A stretch of DNA of 64,000 nucleotides, taken from the NCBI GenBank assembly GCA_963746885.1, contig CAVVDM010000006.1, positions 434,001-498,000 of the forward strand, written 5' to 3'. Of this stretch, positions 57,232-64,000 are shown one piece after another. The translations under genes were made by a program, and so were the position numbers. The first letter of the stretch is position 1. Each line of letters starts with the position of its first letter. The notes under the pieces were generated by a model. That model searched no databases and was not told the origin of the DNA. It saw nothing but the letters and a program-made list of their open reading frames with translations. This DNA comes from DATARH01 sp963746885. GTDB lineage: Bacteria > Pseudomonadota > Alphaproteobacteria > ATCC43930 > CGMCC-115725.

Positions 57232-57430
57232 TTGCCCACCAAATTGCCCACGAACTCAACGGCTGCTCTTCTTTACCGCATCCCGAAAGGTCGTGTCGAG
57301 CTTGGCGGCGGCGTCTTCCTGCATCGTCGCGCCAACGTGGCTGTACGGATCGAGCGTGACACTGGTCGAGGAATGCCCAAGCCGTTCCTGTGCAATCTTG
57401 GAGTGAACGCCAGCCAGTAGGAGTTGTGTC
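57232..57430 (-). pseudogene. Integrase C-terminal relic on the other side of tRNA-Arg
   Basis: The minus strand reads VHSKIAQERLGHSSTSVTL and then DPYSHVGATMQEDAAAKLD, the last His and the Tyr nucleophile region of a tyrosine integrase, stopping at 57256. TTGCCCAC occurs at 57232-57239 and 57244-57251, another phased pair. The rest of the gene is lost. This shows that tRNA-Arg has been used by a second, different element. Confidence 0.75.
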
Positions 57431-57502
57431 CCCTCCGTGCCAACGATGGTGAGACATCTACCCCCCGGGAGTTTAGCCTTGAGGGCGTAGGAGCATCGTC
57501 TC

Positions 57503-57880
57503 GTGATAATGCCGAATATGCTGACAGAGTCGCCTGCGGAGACGGACCTGGGAACGGAGGAGGGCTGTAGCCCGACGATCGTTTCCGGGCCGGTCTCCGC
57601 GTCACCCGAATTGACGGGCGGGCCGCGCCGCCTGAGCTTTACGGCGCAGGACAGGCTGCGCATCCTGGCCGAGATCAATCGCGCTGCCGGCACCGGCGGG
57701 ATCGGTGCCATCCTGCGACGCGAAGGCCTGTATTCATCGGCTCGTTGTGATTGGCGGCGACAGCGTGATGCCGGGGCCCTTGGGGCGCTGACCCCGAGCA
57801 AGCGGGGTCCCAAACCGCCGGCTCCCAACCCGCTGGCCGCCGAGCTGGCCAGCGCCCGTCGGGCCGGCAATTTCGGGATG
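57503..57880 (+). pseudogene. IS3-family OrfA-like transposase fragment
   Basis: The frame reads PRRLSFTAQDRLRILAEIN, GIGAILRREGLYSSARCDW and ALTPSKRGPKPPAPNPLAA, the helix-turn-helix protein of IS3-type elements. It is cut near 57870 by the IS110 element. The downstream OrfB is not found here. Confidence 0.75.
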
Positions 57881-57996
57881 CGCCGCTCGACCGTCCCACG
57901 GGCCTTCAGCCCACGGACTTGTTGGGGTGGACGGCCCCACGGCATCGCGTGCCAAAGTTTCGGGGTCGTATGACCGAAACGAGGGAGCCGTCCGCC

Positions 57997-59013
57997 ATGG
58001 AGCTTAAACGCATTGCCATCGACACGTCCAAGTCGGTGTTCACCCTGCACGGGGTGGATGCCCAAGAGCGTCCGGTGCTCCGCCGCGACCTTCGCCGGGG
58101 CCAATTGGTCGCATTCTTCGCCAAGCTGGCGCCGACCGAGGTGGTGCTGGAAGCGTGCGGCGGCTCGCACCATTGGGCGCGCACGCTGAGCAAGCTGGGC
58201 CACCGGGTGGGGCTGATCCCGCCGCAATACGTCAAGCCGTTCGTCAAGCGCGGCAAGACTGACCGGAACGACGCCGAGGCGATCAGCGAGGCCGCCAGCC
58301 GGCCAGCGATGCGCCGGGTGGCGATCAAGTCGGCCACCCAACAAGCCGATGCTCTCACTCTGAGCGCCCGCGAGCTGCTGGTGGCCCAGCGCACCCAGAC
58401 CATCAACGCGCTGCGCGGCCATGCCGCTGAGTTTGGCGTGGTGGTGGCCGGCGGCACCGGCCGGGTGGCCGAGCTGCTGGCGGCGGTGGCGCAGGATGCC
58501 GAGGTACCGCAGGCCGCGCGCCGCCTGCTGGCCTTCCTGGGGCAGCAGGTGGCGCATCTCGACCGCGAGATCGCCAAGCTCGACACGGCGCTGATGGCGC
58601 AGCACAAGGCCAACCCGGTCAGCCGGCTGCTGGCCGAGATTCCCGGCATCGGCCCGATCGGCGCGTTGACGCTGGCCGTACGGATCGACCCGACGCAATT
58701 CCAATCCGGCCGCCACCTGGCCGCCTGGATCGGGCTGACGCCGCGCGAGCACTCCAGCGGCGGCAAGCAGCGCATGGGCGGCATCAGCCGGGCCGGCGAC
58801 GAGCGGCTGCGCCAATTGCTGGTGCTCGGGGCCACGGCGATCATCCGATACGCCAAGCCGGGCCGCGCCTCGGCCTGGCTGCTGTCCTTGCTGGAGCGCC
58901 GGCCGCGCAAGCTGGCGGCGGTGGCTCTGGCCAACAAGATGGCCCGCATCGCGTGGGCCATGATGACGACCGGCGAGGCATATCGGCGAGCTCCGCTCGC
59001 GGCCGCTGCCTGA
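57997..59013 (+). CDS. IS110-family transposase (IS1111 group)
   Basis: A 338-residue intact protein starting at the ATG at 57997, which has GAGGGAG upstream and fits the family N-terminus (MELKRIAIDTSKSVFTLHG). DEDD-type residues are in IDTSKS, LEACGGSHHWAR and KTDRNDAEAI. The C-terminal half has EIPGIGPIGALTLAV, AAWIGLTPREHSSGGK and the serine region ISRAGDERLRQLLVLG. It belongs to a subgroup different from the other three IS110 transposases. Element ends were not delimited; it interrupts the OrfA fragment. Confidence 0.92.
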   Translation: MELKRIAIDTSKSVFTLHGVDAQERPVLRRDLRRGQLVAFFAKLAPTEVVLEACGGSHHWARTLSKLGHRVGLIPPQYVKPFVKRGKTDRNDAEAISEAASRPAMRRVAIKSATQQADALTLSARELLVAQRTQTINALRGHAAEFGVVVAGGTGRVAELLAAVAQDAEVPQAARRLLAFLGQQVAHLDREIAKLDTALMAQHKANPVSRLLAEIPGIGPIGALTLAVRIDPTQFQSGRHLAAWIGLTPREHSSGGKQRMGGISRAGDERLRQLLVLGATAIIRYAKPGRASAWLLSLLERRPRKLAAVALANKMARIAWAMMTTGEAYRRAPLAAAA

Positions 59014-59261
59014 CCGGTCGTCGCTGCCAGGAGTGCAGGTGTGCCGCGAGGAGATGATGATCGGTCGATCCGACGATCCAGAACACCCCGCCCGGATCAC
59101 CGGCGTCCCGACGCCGCGGACTTGTTTGGGGCTGGATTGCGGAACCCATCTGGGCCAGCGGCATGTGCCGCGCAAACAGGCCGGACACATGACCGCACAT
59201 CGTACCGTCGTCGAACTCTTCGCCCGTCACCCCTTGCACTCCGGGGCCGTCCACACATGAT

Positions 59262-59390
59262 CCGGGGGGCGGGTCTCCCGGTCGCGCTCGCGATACCCGT
59301 TGCGCTGGGTGATCCGATCGGTGCTGCGTGCGCCGCCCCGGTCAGGTTCTCGACCTCCAGCTCCATCAGGCGATGCGCGGCGGACCAGCA
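59262..59390 (-). pseudogene. IS256-family transposase N-terminal fragment
   Basis: The minus strand encodes AAHRLMELEVENLTGAAHA followed in another frame by TQRNGYRERD. It is nearly the same as the corresponding part of the IS256 transposase at 48.9 kb. Only about 40 residues remain. Confidence 0.75.
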
Positions 59391-59409
59391 AAGCACGCGC
59401 CGGGCGCAG

Positions 59410-59885
59410 GACCGGGAAAGCGTGTCACAGGCGCTGGAACGCGTACGACAAGCCGCAAGGCAACGGAAGAAGGAGAGGTTCACCGCGCTCCTGCACCATA
59501 TCGACCTGGCGATGCTGAGAACGGCGTTCTACGCGATCAAGCGCGACGCTGCGCCCGGCGTCGACGGCATGACATGGGAGGCCTGCACGCGCAGGTCCAA
59601 GCAGGAACGTACCGGGCGCTACCGTCCCGCCGGAGCTACATTCCGAAGGAAGACGGCAGCAAGCGCCCGCTGGCGGTCGCGGCCCTGGAAGACAAGATTG
59701 TCCAGAGGGCGACGGCGGCGGTGCTGAGCGCGATCTACGAGGAAGATTTCCTCGGGTTCTCGTATGGGTTCCGGCCGGGGCGCAGCCAGCATGATGCGCT
59801 GGACGCGCTGATCGTCGGGATCAGCACCAGGAAGGTGAACTTCATTCTCGACGCCGATATCCGATCGTTCTTCACGGAGGTTTCC
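59410..59885 (+). pseudogene. Group II intron reverse transcriptase/maturase fragment
   Basis: RERFTALLHH-like start, AFYAIKRDAAPGVDGMTWE, then in another frame YIPKEDGSKRPLAVAALED, KIVQRATAAVLSAIYEEDF, LGFSYGFRPGRSQHDAL and LDADIRSFFTEV. These are RT motifs 0-3 of LtrA-type proteins. The sequence ends before the YADD catalytic box, so it is inactive. No intron RNA domain was recognised nearby. Confidence 0.8.
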
Positions 59886-60065
59886 CAGGAACGGCCGTCC
59901 CTACCGCGGAACACGCGTCGGATCGAGTCGTCCGCCGCATCGAAGCGGTCGACCTGCGCACGACATTTGGGACGGCGTCAGCGGATTTGGGCTAGAAACC
60001 CTCCTTGCGCCTGCGGCCGGTTGGGACGCGAGCGTAGGCATGACCATCCAGGTGAGGAGACACCG

Positions 60066-60827
60066 ATGCCGTTCTACGAAAAAGGCGACGTTCGCATTCA
60101 TTACGAGGAGGCCGGCTCCGGCTTTCCGCTGCTGGTGATCCCCGGCGGCGGGCTGAACTCGACGATCGCCGGGCTGGCGGCGAGCCATCCGTTCAACCCG
60201 ATGCAGGAGTTCAAGGGCGATTGCCGCGTCATCGCGGCGGATCTGCGCAATGCCAATGGCGGCCAATCCTCCGGGCCGCTCGCGATCGACCGGCCATGGG
60301 ATTCCTATACCGACGACCATATCGGCCTGATGGACCACCTCGGCATCAGCGAGTTCATGGTGCTGGGCTTCTGCATCGGCGGCCCGTTCATCTGGAACCT
60401 GATAAAGCGGGCGCCCCGGCGCGTCGTCGCCGCCGTCCTGGCGCAGCCCAGCGGCTCGCGCCCGGAGATGCGCGACCTGTTCTACCAGAACAACATCAAG
60501 GGCTGGGCCCCGCAGCTGTGCGAACGCCGGCCCGACATCACGATGGCGATGGTCAGCGACTTCCTCAACAACATGTATACGAAGAACGCCGATTTCGTGT
60601 TCACCGTGACGCGCGATTTCGTGCGCGACTGCCGGACACCGATCCTGGTGCTGCCCGACGACGTGCCGGCCCACCCCTACGCGGTGGCGATGGAGAGCGC
60701 GATGCTTGCGCCGAACGCGCAGGCCAGCATGTATCCGTGGAAGGACACCCCGGACAAGATCCCGCTGGCGGTGCGCCACATCCGCACCTTCCTGCGGGCC
60801 AATCGACCGATGGCCGCAGCCGCCTGA
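60066..60827 (+). CDS. Alpha/beta hydrolase with a cysteine at the nucleophile position
   Basis: The protein is 253 residues with AGGAG upstream. The fold markers are FPLLVIPGGGLNS (oxyanion region), then LGFCIGGPF, where the nucleophile elbow G-x-S-x-G is G-x-C-x-G with Cys103. An Asp follows the PILVLPDDVPAHP strand, and a His is likely near VRHIRTFL. A Cys nucleophile is seen in dienelactone hydrolases but is uncommon in this alpha/beta-hydrolase subgroup. Substrate unknown. Confidence 0.8.
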   Translation: MPFYEKGDVRIHYEEAGSGFPLLVIPGGGLNSTIAGLAASHPFNPMQEFKGDCRVIAADLRNANGGQSSGPLAIDRPWDSYTDDHIGLMDHLGISEFMVLGFCIGGPFIWNLIKRAPRRVVAAVLAQPSGSRPEMRDLFYQNNIKGWAPQLCERRPDITMAMVSDFLNNMYTKNADFVFTVTRDFVRDCRTPILVLPDDVPAHPYAVAMESAMLAPNAQASMYPWKDTPDKIPLAVRHIRTFLRANRPMAAAA

Positions 60828-60897
60828 CAACTCGGGAACAAGATGACGGGGCGGCGGGCATCAGCCCCGCCGCTCCCTTTCACGACGATCAGGGCAG

Positions 60898-61308
60898 CTA
60901 ATCCGCGAAGCTCGACCGCGCCGCCACAGCCCACCGCCCGTCGGACCGGGTGACGATCCATAACGAGCGGAACGCGCCGATCACCGCATTGTCGGTGCGA
61001 TAGCGGGTGAATTGCACGTCGAGATGCACCTTGGTCGGCCCGGCGGCGATCACGTTGCGGAAGTCCCAGGCGCTGTGGTGCCAGTCCGCACCGGCCCGCG
61101 CATGAAAATCGCCGAGGTAGGAGCCGGGCTGATCCCACACCCGCATCCGGCCTGCGGCGAGGCGGTAATGCGGGAAATGCAGTGTCGCGAGCAGCGCCGG
61201 CTCATCGCCGGCATTGAGCGCCGCCATGAATCGGTCGAGGACGGCGAGCGCGGCGTCCACCGCTTCCTTGTCGGGCCGGGCCTGGGTCTGGTCGATGGCG
61301 GTGATCAT
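60898..61308 (-). CDS. SnoaL-like/NTF2-fold protein
   Basis: The 136-residue protein starts at the ATG at 61308 with GGAGG upstream. It has the helix-helix-beta pattern of the NTF2 superfamily: VLDRFMAALNAGDEPALLA, LHFPHYRLAAGRM, SAWDFRNVIAAGPTKVHLD and SLWIVTRSDGRWAVAARSS. It has no catalytic motif. Probably co-transcribed with the dipeptidase 26 bases upstream. Confidence 0.75.
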   Translation of the reverse strand: MITAIDQTQARPDKEAVDAALAVLDRFMAALNAGDEPALLATLHFPHYRLAAGRMRVWDQPGSYLGDFHARAGADWHHSAWDFRNVIAAGPTKVHLDVQFTRYRTDNAVIGAFRSLWIVTRSDGRWAVAARSSFAD

Positions 61309-61334
61309 TTCCCCTCCGCTGTGACCCGAAAGCA

Positions 61335-62453
61335 TCAGCCGACGGCGGCGCGAAAGATGCGCATGTAGTTGCCGCCGGCAATCTTGCCCGCCTCCTCGGG
61401 GGTGAAGCCGCCGCGCAGCATCGCCGCAACGAGGTGCACCCACTGCGTGTAGTCCTGCACGCTGCCCGGCGTGACATGCTGGTCGGTGCCGATGCTGACG
61501 TGATCGACGCCGACGGTCTCGGCCATCTCCTTGAGGCCATCGACGTATTTGTCGAGGTCCGCGAAGAAGTGCCAGATGCCGACCGAGCCGCCGGTCTCGG
61601 CGATCGCTCGCGCATGATCTTTGGTGACCTGCCGCCCCTGCAGCGGCGTCGGCCCCATCGCCCGCGACCCCAACAGCGCCGTGTGCGACAGCAGCAGCGG
61701 CTTTGTCGCGATCCTGACCGCCTGCTTCACCATGTCCTCGGTGGCGTGCGCAACGTCGCAGACAAAGCCGAGCCGATGGCAGGCGCGGATCACCTCGGCG
61801 CCGAAATCGGTCAGGCCTCGATGGGTGATGGCGCCGGTCTGGAAGTCGCCGATGTCGTTGGGCGTATAGTGCACCAGTTGCAGGTGCCGAATGCCGTGCC
61901 GATGCGCTTCCTCCAGTCGCTCCAGCTTGCCGTCGAGGAAATCGAGCCCCTCGACATCGGCGATGATTGCCGGCTGCCCCGCCTTGTGCGCAGCCTCGAT
62001 ATCGGCGGCGCACAGGGCGCGCCGCATGCCGTGGCTGGCTACAATCTGATCCATCCAGGCAAGGCGCTCGAGATGATGCCGGTAGAGCTGGCCAGGCGCA
62101 GGCGAGCGCACCGCCGCCAGCACGCCCTCGGCATTGCGCCCGAGAATGGGGCCGTCCGGCACGTCGGCGAGGCAGGCGACCGCGAGCGAGCCCGCCCGCA
62201 TGGCATTCGCCAGATCGCCGCTGGGCGGCGCCTTCGACGAAATCCCGGTTTTGCCGCCATGGGTATGGACGTCGACGGAGATGGTCTTGCGCAGAACGCC
62301 CAGTGCGGCGGAGGCAGTCTCGGCCGTGCGCGCGGCGGCGGTCGAACCTTGCGGCGCGACGCCCCCGGCCAGCATCGCACCGACCGGGATAACCGCTGCA
62401 CGCCACAATCCGTGCCCCGGAGCAGTGACAGGCCCATGACCGCAGCAATCCAT
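61335..62453 (-). CDS. Membrane dipeptidase, M19 family
   Basis: A protein of 372 residues. An N-terminal hydrophobic stretch (AAVIPVGAMLAGGVA) after an Arg suggests export. Zinc ligands are visible as VDVHTHGG (His-x-His-like), IIADVEGLDFL (bridging Glu), HLQLVHYTPND and LLSHTAL. GTDQHVTPG and NYMRIFRAAVG close the family pattern. M19 enzymes hydrolyse dipeptides. The start is the ATG at 62453; a later start is possible. Confidence 0.88.
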   Translation of the reverse strand: MDCCGHGPVTAPGHGLWRAAVIPVGAMLAGGVAPQGSTAAARTAETASAALGVLRKTISVDVHTHGGKTGISSKAPPSGDLANAMRAGSLAVACLADVPDGPILGRNAEGVLAAVRSPAPGQLYRHHLERLAWMDQIVASHGMRRALCAADIEAAHKAGQPAIIADVEGLDFLDGKLERLEEAHRHGIRHLQLVHYTPNDIGDFQTGAITHRGLTDFGAEVIRACHRLGFVCDVAHATEDMVKQAVRIATKPLLLSHTALLGSRAMGPTPLQGRQVTKDHARAIAETGGSVGIWHFFADLDKYVDGLKEMAETVGVDHVSIGTDQHVTPGSVQDYTQWVHLVAAMLRGGFTPEEAGKIAGGNYMRIFRAAVG

Positions 62454-62587
62454 GCCATCCTCCCGCAGCTGCGAGCCAGGTCGATATGCCGGCCTCGCCG
62501 GATCATGTGGTAATCTGCCCGGACGAGGGAAGCCACATCAATCGACCGGCCTGACCGGCGGTCGGCGCACCGCCAGGGACGGCCACT

Positions 62588-62941
62588 ATGGCGTACGACA
62601 TCCCACCACCGCAGCAGCTGCCGCAGCCCGGATACTACTACCACTTCAAGCATGACCTGCACGGGCCGGTGAACAACTACGCTTATTATATTTACGGCGT
62701 CGGCCACCACACCGAAGATGATTGCCGATCAGAAGATGCGTTCATGCAGGTGTACCGGCCATTATACGAGCAGGCGTATGCCTACCGGCATGGCGGACTG
62801 TTCGACCTGCGGCCCCTGCACATGTTTTTTCAGCCGGCCGAGTGGCAGGGCAAAAAGGTGCCGCGGTTTACCAAAATCGTCGACCCCGACGTGGTCGCAC
62901 AATTGAAGGCCATCAAGGCCCGGATGTATCCGAGCCCTTAG
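62588..62941 (+). CDS. DUF1653-like protein
   Basis: The protein is 117 residues. GYYYHFKHDLHGPVNNYAYY, YGVGHHTEDD, YRPLYEQAYA and FDLRPLHMFFQP with KKVPRFTKI follow the DUF1653 pattern (G-x-Y-x-H-x-K, then V-Y-x-x-L-Y, then R-P-L-x-M-F and V-P-R-F). The role is unknown. It lies 35 bases before the cupin gene, same strand. Confidence 0.7.
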   Translation: MAYDIPPPQQLPQPGYYYHFKHDLHGPVNNYAYYIYGVGHHTEDDCRSEDAFMQVYRPLYEQAYAYRHGGLFDLRPLHMFFQPAEWQGKKVPRFTKIVDPDVVAQLKAIKARMYPSP

Positions 62942-62976
62942 CCCGGCGCGCCGGTCATCCGCTTTGGAGGAATGCC

Positions 62977-63360
62977 ATGAAAATAGCACGCTTTATTCCA
63001 ACCCCCGACGGCGGGTCGCGTTTTGTCGAGGTCGACGTTCCGATCGACAATGCGTCGACCGACGCGTTCGGAAATGTCATCCGACGTTCCGCGGCTCTCT
63101 CGGCGCAGAGCACGATGCTCGCGGAAATGCCCGAGGGCCTCAACCAGGACTGGCATCCGGCGTCGCGGCGTCAGCTGGTGATCGTGCTGTCCGGCACCGT
63201 CGAAGTCGAAGCCAGCGACGGGACCCGGCACCGGTGGAGCAACGGCGAGATGTTCCTCGCCGACGATGTCGGCAGCCGCGGCCATCGCACTCGCACGATC
63301 GGCGGGCCGGCGCGCGTGCTGTTCGTGCACTTGCCGCCTGAAAGCGTAATCGGCGTTTAG
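62977..63360 (+). CDS. Cupin-domain protein
   Basis: A 127-residue single-domain cupin with GGAGG upstream. DWHPASRRQLVIVLSGTVEV is motif 1 and GEMFLADDVGSRGHRTR motif 2, with His residues at the metal positions. It closely resembles the cupin at 24.2-24.5 kb in motif spelling (LADD, GH-x-T-R). Substrate unknown. Confidence 0.82.
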   Translation: MKIARFIPTPDGGSRFVEVDVPIDNASTDAFGNVIRRSAALSAQSTMLAEMPEGLNQDWHPASRRQLVIVLSGTVEVEASDGTRHRWSNGEMFLADDVGSRGHRTRTIGGPARVLFVHLPPESVIGV

Positions 63361-63369
63361 GGGGCGCGG

Positions 63370-63825
63370 ATGATGCTGGAGCAACGCGAGGGTGGCTGCC
63401 ACTGCGGCCGGGTGCGCTTCCGGGCGCAGGTCGACCTGGAATTGCTGTCACAATGCAACTGCTCGATCTGCACGAAGAAGGGCATCCTTCACCTGCCGAT
63501 CGGGCCGGAGAATTTCGAATTGCTGAAGGGCAAGAACGCGCTGACGGTCTACACATTCGGCACCGGCGTGGCGCAGCACGCATTCTGCTCGCATTGCGGA
63601 ATGCACGCGTTTTATGTGCCGCGCTCGCAACCCGACAGGATCACCGTCAACGCGCGCTGTCTCGACGACATCGACGGGCCGAGCCTGAAGCCCACCCGTT
63701 TCTTCGAAGGCCGCCATTGGGAAGAGGCCCAGCGCCGGCGGATTGCCGCCGGAGGCCATATCGCCGCCACCGGATTGAATGGCGCGGCGACGCTGAAGGC
63801 TATCCTCGATCGCGCCCCCGAATAG
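63370..63825 (+). CDS. GFA-family (glutathione-dependent formaldehyde-activating-like) protein
   Basis: A 151-residue protein with the zinc-binding pattern of the family: GGCHCGRVRF, CNCSICTKKG and AFCSHCGMHAFY. It starts nine bases after the cupin stop, so the two are probably co-transcribed. Most members have no proven formaldehyde activity. Confidence 0.9.
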   Translation: MMLEQREGGCHCGRVRFRAQVDLELLSQCNCSICTKKGILHLPIGPENFELLKGKNALTVYTFGTGVAQHAFCSHCGMHAFYVPRSQPDRITVNARCLDDIDGPSLKPTRFFEGRHWEEAQRRRIAAGGHIAATGLNGAATLKAILDRAPE

Positions 63826-63846
63826 GGCCCAGCGAGCGGGCCAGGC

Positions 63847-64000
63847 CTACTGCCACCGGCGCGACGTGCGGATTGCGTTCCAGATGCGCTCCGGCGTGGC
63901 CGGCAGTTCGATGTGCTCAACGCCGAACTCACCGAGCGCATCGACGATCGCATTGGCAACCGCCGCCAATCCCGGGGTGATGCCGCCCTCGCTGCCGCCG
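63847..64000 (-). CDS. Xanthine dehydrogenase-family molybdopterin-binding subunit, C-terminal end (runs off the window)
   Basis: The last 50 residues read GGSEGGITPGLAAVANAIVD, ALGEFGVEHIELPATPERIW and a basic end. The G-x-x-E-G-G with ELPATPERIW is typical of the CoxL/XdhB large subunit, whose catalytic Glu lies in G-x-G-E-G. The gene starts beyond base 64000. Confidence 0.8.
   Translation of the reverse strand, partial: GGSEGGITPGLAAVANAIVDALGEFGVEHIELPATPERIWNAIRTSRRWQ

Noticed and set aside
57256..59190. 644-codon minus-strand frame
   Set aside because: Most of it is the shadow of the IS110 transposase on the plus strand; only the last 60 residues (integrase relic) are real.

Overview
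This is a GC-rich alphaproteobacterial chromosome segment. The order is not resolvable by eye, though Rhodospirillales/Acetobacterales or Rhizobiales-like is a reasonable guess. The taxonomic clues are a TIGR02300 acidic zinc-ribbon protein divergent from aroA, the DUF1326/DUF2182 pair, and the style of the tRNA genes. The window is mostly accessory DNA. Two tRNA genes act as integration sites, and ordinary chromosome is visible only at about 1-3,020, possibly in a short decayed stretch at 38.5-40.3 kb, and at about 60-64 kb.

Region 1 (1-3,020) holds the DUF2182 and DUF1326 genes, aroA (several frame breaks), a TIGR02300 protein and tRNA-Ala(GGC). Region 2 (3.0-10.55 kb) is island A, inserted at tRNA-Ala. 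It has a tyrosine integrase, an HTH protein, two unknown proteins and a dead restriction-modification pair split by an IS110-family element. Region 3 (10.55-38.45 kb) is island B, bounded by two further copies of the tRNA-Ala 3' half plus its terminator hairpin. Its cargo is a membrane/methyltransferase/DUF1622 operon, a six-gene sulfatase operon that carries its own formylglycine-generating enzyme, and an unrecognised two-gene cassette (a protein of about 1,290 residues followed by a papain-like cysteine peptidase candidate). IS fragments, a truncated replication gene, an excisionase-like gene and a complete integrase make up the rest.

Region 4 (40.30-57.17 kb) is a phage-satellite-like element at tRNA-Arg(CCT). 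It encodes an integrase, an AlpA-like regulator and a primase-helicase with a cold-shock domain fused to its C-terminus. Next come a candidate iteron/palindrome origin, a terminase-small-like gene split by IS256, a large terminase, several small unknown genes, a possible HEPN protein and two secreted or unknown proteins. No capsid, portal or tail gene is recognisable. Region 5 (57.2-59.9 kb) is a pile of integrase, IS and group II intron reverse transcriptase fragments. Region 6 (60-64 kb) holds ordinary metabolic genes: an alpha/beta hydrolase, a SnoaL-like protein, an M19 dipeptidase, DUF1653, a cupin, a GFA-family protein and the end of a molybdopterin oxidoreductase.

Each integrated element carries its own pair of helically phased direct repeats at both ends, which look like integrase arm sites (TGTTGCC for island A, GGAAGCA for island B, GTTAGCC for the tRNA-Arg element). 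Single-base frame breaks are unusually common, even in aroA, so part of the apparent decay may be sequence error. All family assignments come from reading the translated sequence; no database search was run.
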